In this document: positions 1-12,969 of the stretch, piece after piece
Position numbering within the stretch: the first letter of the stretch is position 1
How the letters are laid out: every line of letters begins with the position of its first letter
From: Lota lota
Taxonomy: Eukaryota; Chordata; Actinopteri; Gadiformes; Lotidae
Assembly: GCA_026745465.1 (NCBI GenBank)
Contig: JACYXH010000363.1
Coordinates: 2,244,501-2,308,500, forward strand
Direction of reading: 5' to 3'
DNA length: 64,000 nucleotides
Translations under genes and position numbers: made by a program
Notes under the pieces: generated by a model
Database searches by the model: none
Told to the model about the DNA's origin: nothing
Seen by the model: only the letters and a program-made list of their open reading frames with translations

Positions 1-494
1 ATTATGTAGCAGGAGCTATAAAACCTATAAAAGTGCATAATGTGCCTGTATCTCTGAGTGGTTCATTTAATTTGGGTGAAGCGATGGTGGCAAGAGAGAG
101 CGAGATAGAGAGGGAGAAAGAGAGATACAGAGAGAGAGAAAGATCAGTGTGGTGAGACAGATAGAGGGAGAGAGATACAGACAGAGAGAGAGAGAGTTCA
201 GGTCAGAAACATGCATCAGCAATAACAGCCATGCTGACTGTTCACCAGACTTTCATCTCATCCCGAGTGACCCTTCCAGCTCACTGCTTCTGTGTGATGA
301 TTACCTTGAATGCAGTTTGCTCTGTCTGATTTATGCCGGTCTCTGGCTGCATAGAGTGTCTGTGTGTGTGTTTGCGTGTGTCTTTATGCATGCAAGTGTG
401 TTTGTGTGTATGTTTGTGTGTGTGTGAGTGTATGTGTGTGCGTGTGTGTGTGTGTGTGTGTGTGCATGACTGCCTGTGCAACTGTCTCTTTGCA

Positions 495-532
<38 letters not shown>

Positions 533-566
533 TCTCTCTCTCTCTCTTTGCGTGCATGGTTATGTT

Positions 567-607
<41 letters not shown>

Positions 608-675
608 ATGGCTGCCTGTTCACGTATCTCTTTGCATGCAAGTGTGTTTGCGTGTGTGTGTCTGTCTCTGCATGC

Positions 676-734
<59 letters not shown>

Positions 735-2489
735 TGCTCTTGCAAGCGACTTTGTTAACATGTGCACATCTATGGGCCATCACCATGGCCCATACATTTG
801 AAGCCTAGTCTAGCAGATCTGGCATAACAGGTTAAGTTTTAGCATCTCCCTCCAGTGACATGGGGAATAGTGGAAGTGTTTTCTGCTTTGTGATTTTAAA
901 TATGTAATGCGGAAACAAAAGGAAATAAATACATACATTCAGTCATTTTACAATTCACAAATTCACAAACGCTCAGAACAGACACAGACAGACACACACA
1001 CACACACACTATTCACACACGTTTAACCAGAGTTAATTTCGCACCTGTTTCACTGACGAATTGAATGACCCTTGAATCGTAATAGGTTTTTAGCCCGTAT
1101 TTTGTTTGTCTTCATTATTCTCTTCTCTTTGTACTGTATTCTGTGTACAAAAGCAAGTGCCATCTCAAGTATATTTCAGTCTATGTTCCTGGCAGAAAAA
1201 AGGGACATCCTTCCCAATATAAATAAAGCGTTGGTTATCGTCTAGCTGTATTTGGGATGCCAGCTAAATAGTTAATGCAGCATTAGAAAGCAACTCCGCA
1301 AGACAGATGAGGGGGATTTCCCTTTCAACTATGGTCTTGTTCACGTATTTGACATTTATTTCTACAGAGTCTCTCTCTTTGCTGAACTAAAAACATTATT
1401 TACATGTTCTCCTCCTCCAGCTCCTCCTCTGAGGCCTTCAGCTCCTTCAGCAGCAGGCAGCAGAACTGTGTCTGGCAGGATAACTGTGTTTGTCTGAAGC
1501 TCAGATTAGCACCTTATTTTGAGAACTCTGCTGCAGATTATGGAATGTGTTAAGGATAACCATGTACAGGACTCTTTGTCTGTTTAATCAATAGAAATGG
1601 ATATGAATGGGCTTTCATTGTGTTCTCTTTGTGTTGCGTACATTCAGCAATGCAATTTTACCGGCACAAGCGGTGCCTTCATGCTCAGCTTGCTACTGTC
1701 AAGCTGATCATTAAAAAAAGTAGAGTGAGGGGAATAGAAAAAGAGTAATAGTACTTATTTGAGTGCCGGCTGAATGCTAGTTTCTAATTTTGACTTATTT
1801 GATCACCTTGCAGTCGAAGAGCGGTTCATAATAAGTGTTGAAAGCGCAATTGTACCTCCACTAAGGCTTATGCTGTTGAACACAATAACATACAGCACTA
1901 CAAATTTCAGTGTAATAATTTAATGAATTAGCTGTATCATTATGTTATGTTAAGTTTCATTGGATTTGACAACCTTTTTGAATTGTCATTGGACTTTAGA
2001 AGACATCTTAGCCACACAGTCAAAGCTCTCACAATCATTTTGTCGAATGTTCCAAAAGGTAATAGACTTGTTAAGCCCATGGTCCATCGACAATCAAGTA
2101 TTGACCCACGAAGCTGTACATATTAATATTCTCAAAAACTGGAAACAAATGTTGAAGTGTTCCATTCTGTCCAGCACAGACGGGGAAAGGGTGGTCATAA
2201 TCGCTGCAGACATCTGATATGTGGGGAGTGTAACTCCCAAAGGTAAAGTCTTAAGCCAGCCTGGTAGTGTTCTTCGAGATATACTTGTGGCACATATCCA
2301 GCCTGATGCTCTCTGGGAGCTCTCAGCCATGTGGTATGTCCTTCAGCAGGCTGCTTTTTTCCAAGTCTCCAAAGTGATTTATATTTTACCATGTTTTGTT
2401 CATTTAGAACCCAATCTCTATGTGCCATGTCTTGTTGGGACAGCCCTACGAGGTTGTTCAATTCCTGATGCTCTTGGGGTTGAAATGTG

Positions 2490-2490
<1 letters not shown>
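1..2490. other. upstream region, no gene recognised
   Basis: The start has GA-rich sequence (90-200), then a compound TG-rich microsatellite cluster from about 358 to 735 with embedded short TGCATGCAAG spacers. 808-2490 is AT-rich with no recognisable exon; the open frame at 1960-2217 has no family resemblance I know. Confidence 0.5.
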
Positions 2491-2528
<38 letters not shown>

Positions 2529-2546
2529 GGCAAGCTTGTGTATGTC

Positions 2547-2596
<50 letters not shown>
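2491..2596. repeat. TG microsatellite pair
   Basis: Two perfect (TG)n runs separated by a short GC-richer spacer (cgggcaagcttgtgtatgtc). Confidence 0.9.
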
Positions 2597-2597
<1 letters not shown>

Positions 2598-3298
2598 TTA
2601 TGGGAAGGCTTTTTGACGGCCTGTTTATACAACGTATTAAAGGATTATTTATGAAAGAATCTTTTTTCCCTTTCCGCTAATACATATACTCTTGGGAAGC
2701 TGATTGGCTGGGTGAGTGTAGACAACTACAAAGCTTGAAACACTGAGAGAAGTAGCTTCAAAGAGCAGAAAACTGGGATCATTTGAACCTATGCATTCAT
2801 CACTCGGCCGACCTGTTCTTTGCATTCCCCACGCTCAAACTCTCCTGCAAGCCCCCCACATGCCATAATGGGACCATTACTCAGTGACAATGAATAATTT
2901 ATTGGATATGAATATGGAAACGTTCTTTCCACCTTCGCTTGCACTGTTGGTGGAAATGAATAGTCGTCACACATGGTGGCGTTCAGCACCGTCTGTTCAT
3001 AGCCCAAGCGCCTGTGAGTTTTATATATTTGCAGGAGAAACGTCGTCTTGTTTACATCCATTACCGAGTGGCATTTTCCTCTCAGATGTGCAAACGGACC
3101 CCCCGTTTCAGGTGCTGATGTTAAAAGAACAACACATCTTTAATCACGGCTGGCGTTTGCGCTCCATGAAACAAAGCGGATGCATCAAACCTCGCTGTCA
3201 CAGTTTCCTGACAGAGTAATTTGCATCGGGACATTTAGTCCACGTGCGTTCCATCAGTATAAGAGAAATTGTATATATTAAGAGACCCAATCAACAAC

Positions 3299-3314
3299 CC
3301 CCCCCCCCCCCCCA
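3299..3314. repeat. C homopolymer
   Basis: Run of about 16 C in AT-rich DNA. Confidence 0.9.
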
Positions 3315-3546
3315 GTAAAAAAACAAACATAATATGGAGATGAGCTAGTGGCTAAGATCTTTACCAAATGGAGAAAAAATGAATTTGCTTTGTATTATGA
3401 GAATTCAATCCCATTTTTCCCACTGACTTAGAGTGGTGGCAGGTCTTTTTGCATTCCAACAAGCGACCTGGAGGCCGTTAGAGGAACTGCATGTTAGTTG
3501 CTTCCTCCAGGGCTTCTCAAACCAGTAGTTTGTTCCTGCAATAGCA

Positions 3547-4094
3547 GAGGCTGCAGATTCAGGTCGCACACCTACGACCGCATTGCTAGGACCCTTTGTT
3601 TTGGGGGGTGGGGGGGGGGGGGGGGGGGGGGGGGGTGGGGGGGGGGGGGGGGGGGGGGATTTGCCATTAAAACTTTAAGACAAAGTGAGCTACTCACACT
3701 GCAGCTTGCTAACGTTAACGTCTAATTCAAGACGCCAGGATTGTTTTTAAAGGTGAACAATTCAAATGTCGATGAAGGAAAGTCTATTTTTCCTTTGATG
3801 CCGTTACAAATTAAGTTGAGGTCTACATTAATAAATCGCTCTTTTGAGCTGGTTGGATGGTTACGTTTTGGTATTTGGTTAGAGATGGTTAAGCTAAGGG
3901 TTTAGGTTTTGGTAAGTGAAGGTATCTTTAGATATGGTTTAGGTATTAGGTTAGCTACGTGTTGTGTTTCATCACATTTTCATGACTTATACCTAAGTTA
4001 GACTACTCATGAGATTCTTCGCCATCCTAAGAAATGCGGTCCTAGAAATGTGGTCCTAGAAATCCTAGGACTGCGGTCCTTAAACTGCAGCCTC
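3547..4094. mobile_element. MITE-like element with about 45-bp imperfect terminal inverted repeats
   Basis: The left end GAGGCTGCAGATTCAGGTCG..ACCGCATTGCTAGGACC matches the reverse complement of the right end, which reads GAGGCTGCAGTTTAAGGACC..GTCCTAGGATTTCTAGGACC. The right end also carries internal GGTCCTAG duplications (4038-4080). Total about 548 bp; no coding sequence. A long G homopolymer (3603-3658) sits just inside the left end. Superfamily and target duplication are not clear. Confidence 0.55.
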
Positions 4095-4381
4095 CTCTAC
4101 TTCAGGGACATGCAACTCTCACAAACAGGCAGTCATAGCTGCAGCTTGTTCCTAATGCATCTTACTCTGCCCCGGCAAAAAACCTGCCATGGTAAATGAT
4201 GGTTTGACATTAGCCTCTTCAAAACGGGAGCAAGCGTAGTGGAGTGAACAGTGAGTGCCTTGGCATGGCTCCCTGCTCCAATCCAATTCCCAAAAGTGCC
4301 CCTCATTTGTCTCCTTCTTCTATTCATCTAAGTCCATCTGCCCTGTTAATGGACTTATCACCGTATGAGCCACCCTTCTCC

Positions 4382-4602
<221 letters not shown>

Positions 4603-5265
4603 CTAATGTCTAACCTGAATTAGCTTTTTGGTGTGCACTGCAATTGAATGTTAATGTGTCACCAGAAACACGCATGTCCACACGCACAGGGTAATAATTA
4701 GTCATTTTAGCTCTTTCACTATGACATTTTCATTTATTTATTTTTAGTTCGTCAATATTGTTCGGTTTGCTTAAAACCTTGTTTGTGATCTGTGTCGTAT
4801 TAATTATGTTCAAGCCCATTATGTTCAACTGTGACAAACAAAGTAGTTGTTTGACTATATGACCTAATACAGGAGCCACATGCCTCTGTGTATTTAAGTG
4901 GGTTATGAGTGTTTTGTCAAATCCTTACAGTTATTTACGGTGACCGTGTCTGTGTCTTAATATATGTAATGTTTCTGTTTCAGTTGCAAGTCTGTAAATT
5001 ACAGATTACAAACCTCACCAAAACCTAGCTCACCAATCCAGATGGGATGACCTGAAATGTTACATTAATAACTATAATTAATTGTGTCTTTTAAGTCCCT
5101 CACTACATCAAATTATGTATCTAGTATATAGTCTGCAATTTAAAAAAAGGGATGAGCTTTTAGTAATAGTAAAAAAGTGCATTGAATTAATCATTGTTTA
5201 GTTCGATGTGCTTTTTAACACTACTAAAAGCTAATTTCATTTTCAAATATTTTATTACTGGATGA

Positions 5266-5266
<1 letters not shown>

Positions 5267-5349
<83 letters not shown>

Positions 5350-5358
5350 GCGTGTGCG
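5267..5358. repeat. (TG)n microsatellite, part of a dispersed repeat
   Basis: Near-perfect TG to 5344, then TGTGCG units to about 5358. It precedes sequence at 5464-5530 that recurs at 22200-22265, also after a TG tract. Confidence 0.9.
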
Positions 5359-5534
5359 TGTTCATGTGCGCATGCGTGCATGCACACTTTCAAGCATACG
5401 TGGGTGTTTGCATCTCACTATGTATTTGCACCTTATGTTGAATGCATCCCTCTTTAATTATCTATTCTGGTGCGCATGTCCTTGTACGCATGCCAGAATC
5501 AAAGACCGTCTTCTCCAAGAAATCAGCTCAAGAG

Positions 5535-5915
5535 TCAAGATTCAAGATTAACTTTATTGTCCCACAAAGACGAAGATTTGGCTTGGGCTTTCACCCATCC
5601 TGCAGCCATTGCCAAATAACAGCCATTCCAAGTACAAAAAAAACATAAAAAGAGGTTAATGAATATAAACCATCCTTAAAGGACCTTTATACGAACAGAG
5701 AAAACCAACACGTCAATAAAATCACAAATCTGCACAAATCCCTTTAACAAAAACAAAGTTCCTACGGTGTCCATCCTGGCCACTTCCTTTTCTTAACTGC
5801 CGCTATTTAAAAGTTTTCTTGACACAGGGATCAAATTATTTTTAAATGTATTTAATTTGCAACAATGGACCCTGAACTTCCTTCCAGAGGGAGGAGCTGC
5901 ACTCTAGCTGCACTC
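5535..5915 (-). mobile_element. LINE 3'-end-like fragment, reversed
   Basis: Starts TTCAAGATTCAAGATTAACT then ttattgtccc, the reverse-strand signature of teleost non-LTR elements whose 3' end reads GGGACAATAAAGTT. It ends CTTCCTTCCAGAGGGAGGAG. The related copy at 22200-22330 lacks this whole interval, consistent with insertion. Family (Rex1/L2-like) is a guess. Confidence 0.45.
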
Positions 5916-6536
5916 TATGAGACACAAGGATGAAGAGTAAGTGTACAGTGTACCGGTTCAAGAACAAAGGCATCCTATGAGTATTTGAGTGAAGGATATT
6001 ACATCGTGCTTAATACGTTTTCATGCACACTTATACATTATGTTAGACATCTCCTAGCAAATTGGTATGACTACAGACTGAAAATCCTTTGCATTGCTCG
6101 CCTGAATCTCAGGTCCTTGGGAATGAATCGAGGCTGGTGACTAAATCACTTAAACTGAGAGACGGAAGGTGAGATGTATTGGTGAAATGGGTAGTGGTTC
6201 ATGGTAAATGTTCAGGCTAATGTTCCCATGATTGCATTATGGATAACATGCGTGGGTTGTCGTCGTTGCTACTATCCCTGCCAGAATGAATGTAAAAGCC
6301 CACATCACAGTAATCAGTCACACAGCTCTAGTGAGAGGATGTGTGTTTCACACACAGAGTGAAGAAACTGGAGAAGTTTACACATAAGATGTTCCATTAA
6401 TCACCCCCAACAGACCCTCTAAATACCAAATCACTTCATGCAATATTTATTTGTAAAGAATTCTACAGTAAGAAAAACAACAGATAAGTATTGTAAAATC
6501 ATGTACATCAGCGGTGGTAAGCAGCATCAGCTTTGC

Positions 6537-6890
6537 CTCGACCCCATCACCACCAAGCATCACCATCATTGTATCAACACCACCGCATCACCACCACTGC
6601 GTGACCACCACCACCACATCACCACCACCGCATCACCACCATGCATCATCAGCACCGCATCAACACTGCATCACCACCACCGCATTACCACCATGTATCA
6701 TCATCAGTGCATGAACACCACCGCATCACCACCACCACCGCATCACCACCACCGCATTACCACCACCGCATCACCACCACCACCGCATCACCACCACCGC
6801 ATTACCACCATCGCATTACCACCACCACATCACCACCCCCCCATCAACAGCAAAGCATCAATACCACCGCATCACCATCCCCACATTTCC
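6537..6890. repeat. CAC/ATC trinucleotide-type minisatellite
   Basis: About 350 bp made of CATCACCACCACCG-like units with variants. Open frames across it read His/Thr/Ser/Pro and are not genes. Confidence 0.9.
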
Positions 6891-6914
6891 ACAACGGGAC
6901 GTTTATTCCACTTA

Positions 6915-7210
6915 TAAAACAGTTACCAACAGAGATTAGATATTACTTACTTTCCTCTATAATGTTATTGTTTTCTTATTGACTTAATCAGCTGAAATAA
7001 AAATATTGTCCTGCGGCGCTTTGAGCATACCTTTTCTTTTGCATTGTCAAGGAAACATCTGGTTGATAGTTGTATTTAACTGTAGTTATGTAGGCTTTGT
7101 AGCGTATTGATTCGGAACAGTGAAAAGCAGAAGTTTCATGTTATTTAAAGAAAATGCACACCGTTTTGATATTATTGACCAATCATGATCAAGAATTGAA
7201 CCATGCTTTG
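6915..7210. mobile_element. MITE-like family, copy 1
   Basis: Starts ACAGTTACCAACAGAGATTAG and ends near CCATGCTTTGGTATAAC. It shares with copies 2 and 3 the ordered blocks GTTATTGTTTT.., CAAGGAAACATCTGG, GATAGTTGTATT, AATGCACACCGTT and TGACCAATCA. No coding sequence. Confidence 0.7.
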
Positions 7211-7483
7211 GTATAACAACACATATCAATCTTAACAACACTCTTAACAACACAAGTACATGCAGAAACAGATAATCTCTGCAAGGGATTTATTTGGCTG
7301 CCTGACGAGAGGGACTGTATAACATCACGCAGACAGCAAGTGGAGTTTTTGTGGGCTGTCAGAAATGTTCCTCCAGGCTTCCTCCGCACGGTGCTGCTGG
7401 TGCTGTGTGGAAGCAACTGGAATATGGATGAGGAGGAGATCTCCTGATTGAGATGTTATCAAGCGCGTCTGCATTTGTGTTAG

Positions 7484-7488
<5 letters not shown>

Positions 7489-7550
<62 letters not shown>
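7489..7550. repeat. (CT)n microsatellite
   Basis: Pure CT run of about 62 bp, followed by GA-rich imperfect sequence to about 7780. Confidence 0.95.
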
Positions 7551-7552
<2 letters not shown>

Positions 7553-7942
7553 CGGCGAGGAGAGAGGGAGAGAAGATGGGGGTGAGAGAAAAGAAGGGGG
7601 CGGGGAGAGAGAGTGTGGATGGGTTGGAAAGATAGGGGAGGGTAGAGAGGAGAGACAGAGAGAGACAGAGACAGAACACTGGAGAAGTTGAGGGGGAGAG
7701 AGAAAGCTAGGGCAAGGGAGAGAGAGTGAGAGGGGGCAAGGAGGGGTTGAGGGAGAGAGCACAAAAGAGTGAAACTAGGGCAGAAATATAGAGCGATATG
7801 CAGAACAAGGTGGAGCCATGTGTACTTTAGCTTTGGTTTGGAACAGGTTGCTTAAAGCGCCTGTTCTGGATCAGATTATTATAACTATTCCTCAGTGGTG
7901 CTCCGCAAAGCCTTTGAATCCTGTGTGTGTTTGTGCGTATGT

Positions 7943-7947
<5 letters not shown>

Positions 7948-8000
<53 letters not shown>

Positions 8001-8271
8001 ATGAACTGACATGTGTGACCGGGAAACGACAATCTAACTGTGGTTGTGTCTGATGCCGATTGTTATCGTACGGAGTCCCATTATGCAGAAGAGCTTATGT
8101 TTGTGTGTCTGTGTTTGTGTGTTTCTTCCAGGAGCGCTTCCTCCGCAGGCATCCTGGCTTCCCAACAATGAGCTGCCAATGTTGTGAGTCCTACGCCTGA
8201 CCTCAGCACCCACCTCATTACGCTCTGAATTAACTGAACCACCTGCATGGTGAACCTGTAGGGAGCTGGAA

Positions 8272-8332
<61 letters not shown>
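7948..8332. repeat. opposed TG and AC microsatellites
   Basis: (GT)n at about 7948-7999 and (AC)n at about 8280-8332 flank 280 bp that includes the possible small exon at 8132-8183. Confidence 0.85.
8132..8183 (+). other. possible non-coding 5' exon (52 bp)
   Basis: A strong-looking acceptor (gtgtgtttcttccag|gagcgc) and a donor (CAATGTT|GTGAGT) frame a 52-bp GC-richer segment in otherwise non-coding DNA upstream of dlgap4 on the same strand. It could be a 5' UTR exon of dlgap4, or chance. No protein evidence. Confidence 0.2.
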
Positions 8333-8335
<3 letters not shown>

Positions 8336-8469
8336 CATGCATGCACTTCCACACGCACACAGATAGGCAAACACATAAGCACACACACATACATACACAT
8401 ACACACACATGCCCAGGCTTGTTCTCCAAAGTCGAACAAGTCACACGGGCTCCTTAACGGACACACTCC

Positions 8470-9260
8470 CCTCCCTCGGAACCATTAAAGAATTGATTCG
8501 TTGCGTGATGGCATTTATTAGCAGCTAATTGCTATTCCCTGCAAAAAAACATTGACTCCGTCCTCCATCCTCCGTTCTCAGTGAAAGTCACATATCAAGG
8601 GGAACATTTTTCTCCTCTGTGAAAGCTTCTCCTCACGAAGGCTTCGTCCATAATGGACACGAGGTTCCAGAAGCTGCAGATAGATGATAGACGTTAGGGG
8701 GCAAGAGAAACCACAGTCTGGTGCGATCACAGAATCAAATATGGACGTCTTTATGCTTCAGCTCTAGCTTACTTCCTTCTTACTTTCCGAGCTGTAATCT
8801 AAAATATAACGGTACGTAAACCAAACTGGGTCAAAGATCTGTGTTGATAAAAGAGGGAGCAGCATTACACAAATGTAATATTGAAATACAGGACTTAATG
8901 ATAGACATGAATGACCCCTGATTTCATCCATTCAACAGTATATGGCTCGCTTCTAAATTACAACCAGGTGGAGTTCTAGTTCCAATGAGTTGCCAAAAAG
9001 GAGAGGAAACAAGAAACTAGATGCCAATGTCAAAGCAATGTCATCCACATGTAGACAGAGAATAACTACATTCACACAAACCTCACTGTCACGGCCCTGT
9101 TGCTGGCCGTGGTGCTGAACTTATAGCATGGGTGGAATTGAATTGAATTTCTATATAGCTAGGAATTATGTCTCATATCTCATTTCTAGGCGGTAAGCCA
9201 CCTCATTGGCACCCGTCGCACCTGTCGTACATTCTTTTCCAAAAACAGGACACCCCGGAG
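8470..9260. other. no gene recognised
   Basis: AT-rich, no exon-like segment or repeat that I can support. Confidence 0.5.
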
Positions 9261-9269
9261 TGTTTTCTT

Positions 9270-9650
9270 CCACCTATACCACTGTTACCAACAGTGATTA
9301 GATATTAAATACTTTCATTTATAACGTTATTATTTTTTTATCCACTTTAATCATCTGAAATTATTAAATTCTTCTGTGGCATATTCAAGATTTTGTTTTT
9401 ATGTGTCAAGGAAACACCTGGTGGATAGTTGTATTAGACCATTTTGGTTAAGTTTGGATTTTGATTTTTAATACAAATCCAACATAATAAAAATTAATAC
9501 AGGTAAATTAACATTGTTGTTGATTTGTATATTTCATGTGGAACTGTTGAAAGGCAGAGGTGTCCTGTTATTGAAAAATAATGCACACCCTTGGAATGTT
9601 ATTGTCAAATCAGAATCAAGTATTCAAGAATGCTGTAGTATAAAGATATG
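9270..9650. mobile_element. MITE-like family, copy 2
   Basis: Begins TATACCACTGTTACCAACAG and ends near GCTGTAGTATAAAG, sharing TCAAGGAAACACCTGGTGGA and AATGCACACCCTTGGAATGT with copies 1 and 3. About 60 bp longer in the middle than copy 3. Sequence continuing to about 9890 may belong to the same element, but has no second copy here to test that. Confidence 0.65.
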
Positions 9651-10294
9651 TATTACACAGCTTTGATGAATCCTATATTTTGATTGGTCAATTATGGCAT
9701 TTGGTTGTATCTAAATAGCAGACCGCTATTCAGGGATATTCATCACTCCTCCGCTTCCCATCGGGGAATAATGATCGGCTCGCAGTACATAATCCCTTAC
9801 ATAAAATCGGTTACAGCCTTCTGTTTGGTTACTTACATAGCAATAGGCCATGATTTTGATAAATGTTTCTTGAATTAGCTTGAATCGTCTTTTCTGTACA
9901 TTCTCATTCCACATTCCACACATTCATAACACCTTCAAATGCTGTCAGGTCCTCTCCAATCCTGCCTACTCTAATCCACGGCACCAGCCGTGAATTTCCA
10001 TCTAGCGTGTGAAGTTGGTGGATCATTCAAGGCCAGATCAATGGTTCCTGCTGGTCTTCCTCTTAAGATTTTGACTTTACATGAGCTCTGCTGTCTGTTG
10101 CAGTCACATACCCATGTGATACCTCTCGCCTTCCGTCCATGAGAATCCCAGCCTAACACACACATCAAAGTGCTTGGAAACATACAATATCGTGTATATA
10201 CACACTGTGTGGACAGCTGTGCACCCAAAAAAGGAGCTGAAATTCAACAAGAATAGCAATGGCCTGCACATGCACAGATGAAGGTGCAAATATA

Positions 10295-10420
10295 AGATAA
10301 GTTCAGATAAAACTTTATTTATCCCCGGAGGGAAATTCAGGTGACATAGCAGCAACAGCGATGAGAATGAAACACAGGAGAGGTACAGGTAAGTACAGTA
10401 CAGTAAGAGTACAGAACCAA
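10295..10420 (-). mobile_element. LINE 3'-end-like fragment, reversed
   Basis: AACTTTATTTATCCCCGGAG followed by GGAAATTCAGGTGACA is the reversed tail typical of teleost non-LTR elements (forward reading ..TTTCCCTCCGGGGATAAATAAAGTT). The extent upstream is unclear. Confidence 0.5.
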
Positions 10421-10704
10421 ACCTGGCCCTAGATATCTGCACTGGATCTCTGAAAGATTGAATGATTGAACATATGTACAGTCTGTCAATAAATGTAAAC
10501 ACGTAAACAGTCTATAAATAAATATGCATTCAATACACTATGCACAATGCAACTGACTCTTGAGATACATGCGTAGAGTGCACACACACACACACACAGG
10601 GGTTGTGCCAGCCATGTTGCTGTGTAAAGGAGATAAGGAAAAGCTTGAATCACAGGCCCTATCCAAGTCCTATAAGGCCCCTTGGAGACAATGTTCCCCA
10701 GCAG

Positions 10705-10860
10705 TTGTGTAGGGTGTTGATAATGGTGGAGGTGGTGGTGGAGGGTGGTGATAATGGTGGTGGTGTTGATGGAGGGTGGTGATAATGGTGGTGGTGGAGG
10801 GTGACGATAATGGTGGCGATAATGGTGGTGGTAATGGTGGTGGTGGTGTTGAATGGGAGG
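10705..10860. repeat. GGT/GAT-rich minisatellite
   Basis: Units such as GATAATGGTGGTGGTG and GGAGGGTGGTGATAATG repeat about eight times with variation. Similar in kind to, but opposite in strand bias from, the CAC-rich tract at 6537-6890. Confidence 0.85.
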
Positions 10861-10959
10861 GTACAATAGTCACGTCTAAAGTCCACTGTAGGAATCTATA
10901 CAGATGTGCAATGAGTAGAAACTTAAGGAACAAAAGCAAGCGGTGTGAATTGTTTTAAA

Positions 10960-12050
10960 GATGCCCAACGGGGATCTGGTGGAACATTGTTTCAAGGTTT
11001 ACTGTAAGCCAATTAGTTATGTTGTAGTCTCTGTTTTTGGCCGACACTCATGGTTTGACTTTGCAGTCGCTTAGTCACACTTTGTACAAATCAAAATCTC
11101 TCTTTTCCTTATCCCACTGCCCATATGGCTGACACGGTTGTTCCTTCTAATTGTCTGATACAATCGGTCCAAAGCGCTGCCTTGATGTGCATCGCTGGTA
11201 GCATTTCATTTCTAAATTCACCTTGGAGCAAACTATATCCTTTTATTTTGTTCCTCCTCTCCTTGCCAGGGCATTATCAAACCATACTGAGCCAGGTCCA
11301 GTCGCTGGCATGCGGCTCTGCATTTCTTATCACCTCTCTGCTCGATGATCCATATGAGGCTCTGTTTTACCCCATGGTGTGATGTTCACCAATACGGCAC
11401 CAACATATTATTTTTATTCGAAGACGGATTGATATACGGTACATACCGACCGACCGCGGAGACACAGCGACGGCAATGACACAGCCGGTGGTAAAGTGAC
11501 ACACACAAAGTGGAGCTCGCACATTCAAGTGAGAGAGTGAGGGAGTGAGAGAGTGAAAGAGAGAGTGAGTGTGACAGAGTGACAGAGTGAGAGAGTGTCA
11601 GTGAGGAACTCAGGGAGGACAGGGCCAAGGCAGAATGGCGGTGGGATTGATGCATTTCCCCTGCTCTGTCTTGGGAGAGAAAACACTGAAGCAATTTCTA
11701 TGAATCACATGCACTGTTTCGTATTTCTCACAAACCACCCCCATTCCAGACCTCCTGTACATTCCTCCTCTCGACACGTCCCACCCTCCATGCCTCCTTC
11801 ATTTATTACCCCCCCCCCCCCCCCCTTTCCTCCCACAGTCCCTCACTCGCATTATAAAGGGACCATCCTCTGCTACCGAAAAGCCTCTTACAGCCTCTTA
11901 TATTAAACCGCAGCAAACAGGCATAAAAACAGCAGTTAATCTGACCGGTGTGTGTGTCTCTCTCTGTCATCCTATATCCTGAAACTTCATTATCGGTTCC
12001 CAAGGAATAGCCGGCATTTTGTCCCATTTACACGTTACACTTTATGCTTT

Positions 12051-12088
<38 letters not shown>

Positions 12089-12136
12089 AAAGAGTATGCG
12101 ACACTGTGTGTGCATTTGTGTGCATTTCTGTGTGTG

Positions 12137-12171
<35 letters not shown>

Positions 12172-12938
12172 GTATTTGATAGAGTGTACACAACACAGTT
12201 GCTTGTGTGGATGTCCACCTGGGTTATCTGAAGTCTGCTGAGTGAACATGAGGATTTGCTGAATTCACAGAGGTCACCCTGGGGAGGAAAGATAATATAC
12301 TCTGTTTCTGTGTGAATTTTCATTAGTGCTGGGCAAAAGAAATAAAAACATTGCTAAGTGTGTGTATTACACGGCCAGCTGGGGTGTAAACACTCTGATT
12401 TCCACGGAGCTCCGTGGCAGCCCTTCTCTTTTAACACACAAGTCCATTTCGGTGTCCTTGTTTTTCATTCAGTCTAATTTTGATTCCTCTTTGCCTGGAC
12501 TCAAGTGTGGGGTGAAGTAGCCCTCATCGCTATTGCCTAGACTGCATAAACTCTCAGCGAAAGCACTTTTAATATTGTATCTATTATTCAAACTCTAATC
12601 TTTGAATAATTCTTAGGGAAAGTCATTCATGTTCCATTTTGACAAATGGCCATTGTAAAATTGGAAATAATGTTAGAGGATCCAATGTTTGAATTTAATT
12701 GATTTTAGCCCATGTTTAATTGTGTATTCCTTACTTCCCCAGCCAGCATTAGTAGAGTAGTACATTTGGCCTGCCAGCAGCTCAAACATACTGGTTCCTC
12801 CCAAATGTCCATCCTATCTTTATATGCAGTATCTCCTACCTATGTTGCTGTCTAAATGGCTGCTACCATGGCCACTGCTCATCCCCTCTGGAGTTGATGG
12901 CTTGACAGACGGCCATTAGAGTATTATTGTAATGTCGT

Positions 12939-12969
<31 letters not shown>

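Noticed and set aside
331-808. Several Cys-Val or His-Thr open frames on both strands
   Set aside because: Artefacts of the TG/CA microsatellite; the same happens at 5187-5551, 8034-8466, 12019-12323, 20421-20850 and 25 kb.
1960-2217. 85-codon open frame as a possible gene
   Set aside because: No recognisable domain, no splice or promoter context; length is within chance in this window.
6438-6982. His-rich open frames (metal-binding-protein-like)
   Set aside because: They are made by CAC/ATC minisatellite units; no start context, splice signals or homology.
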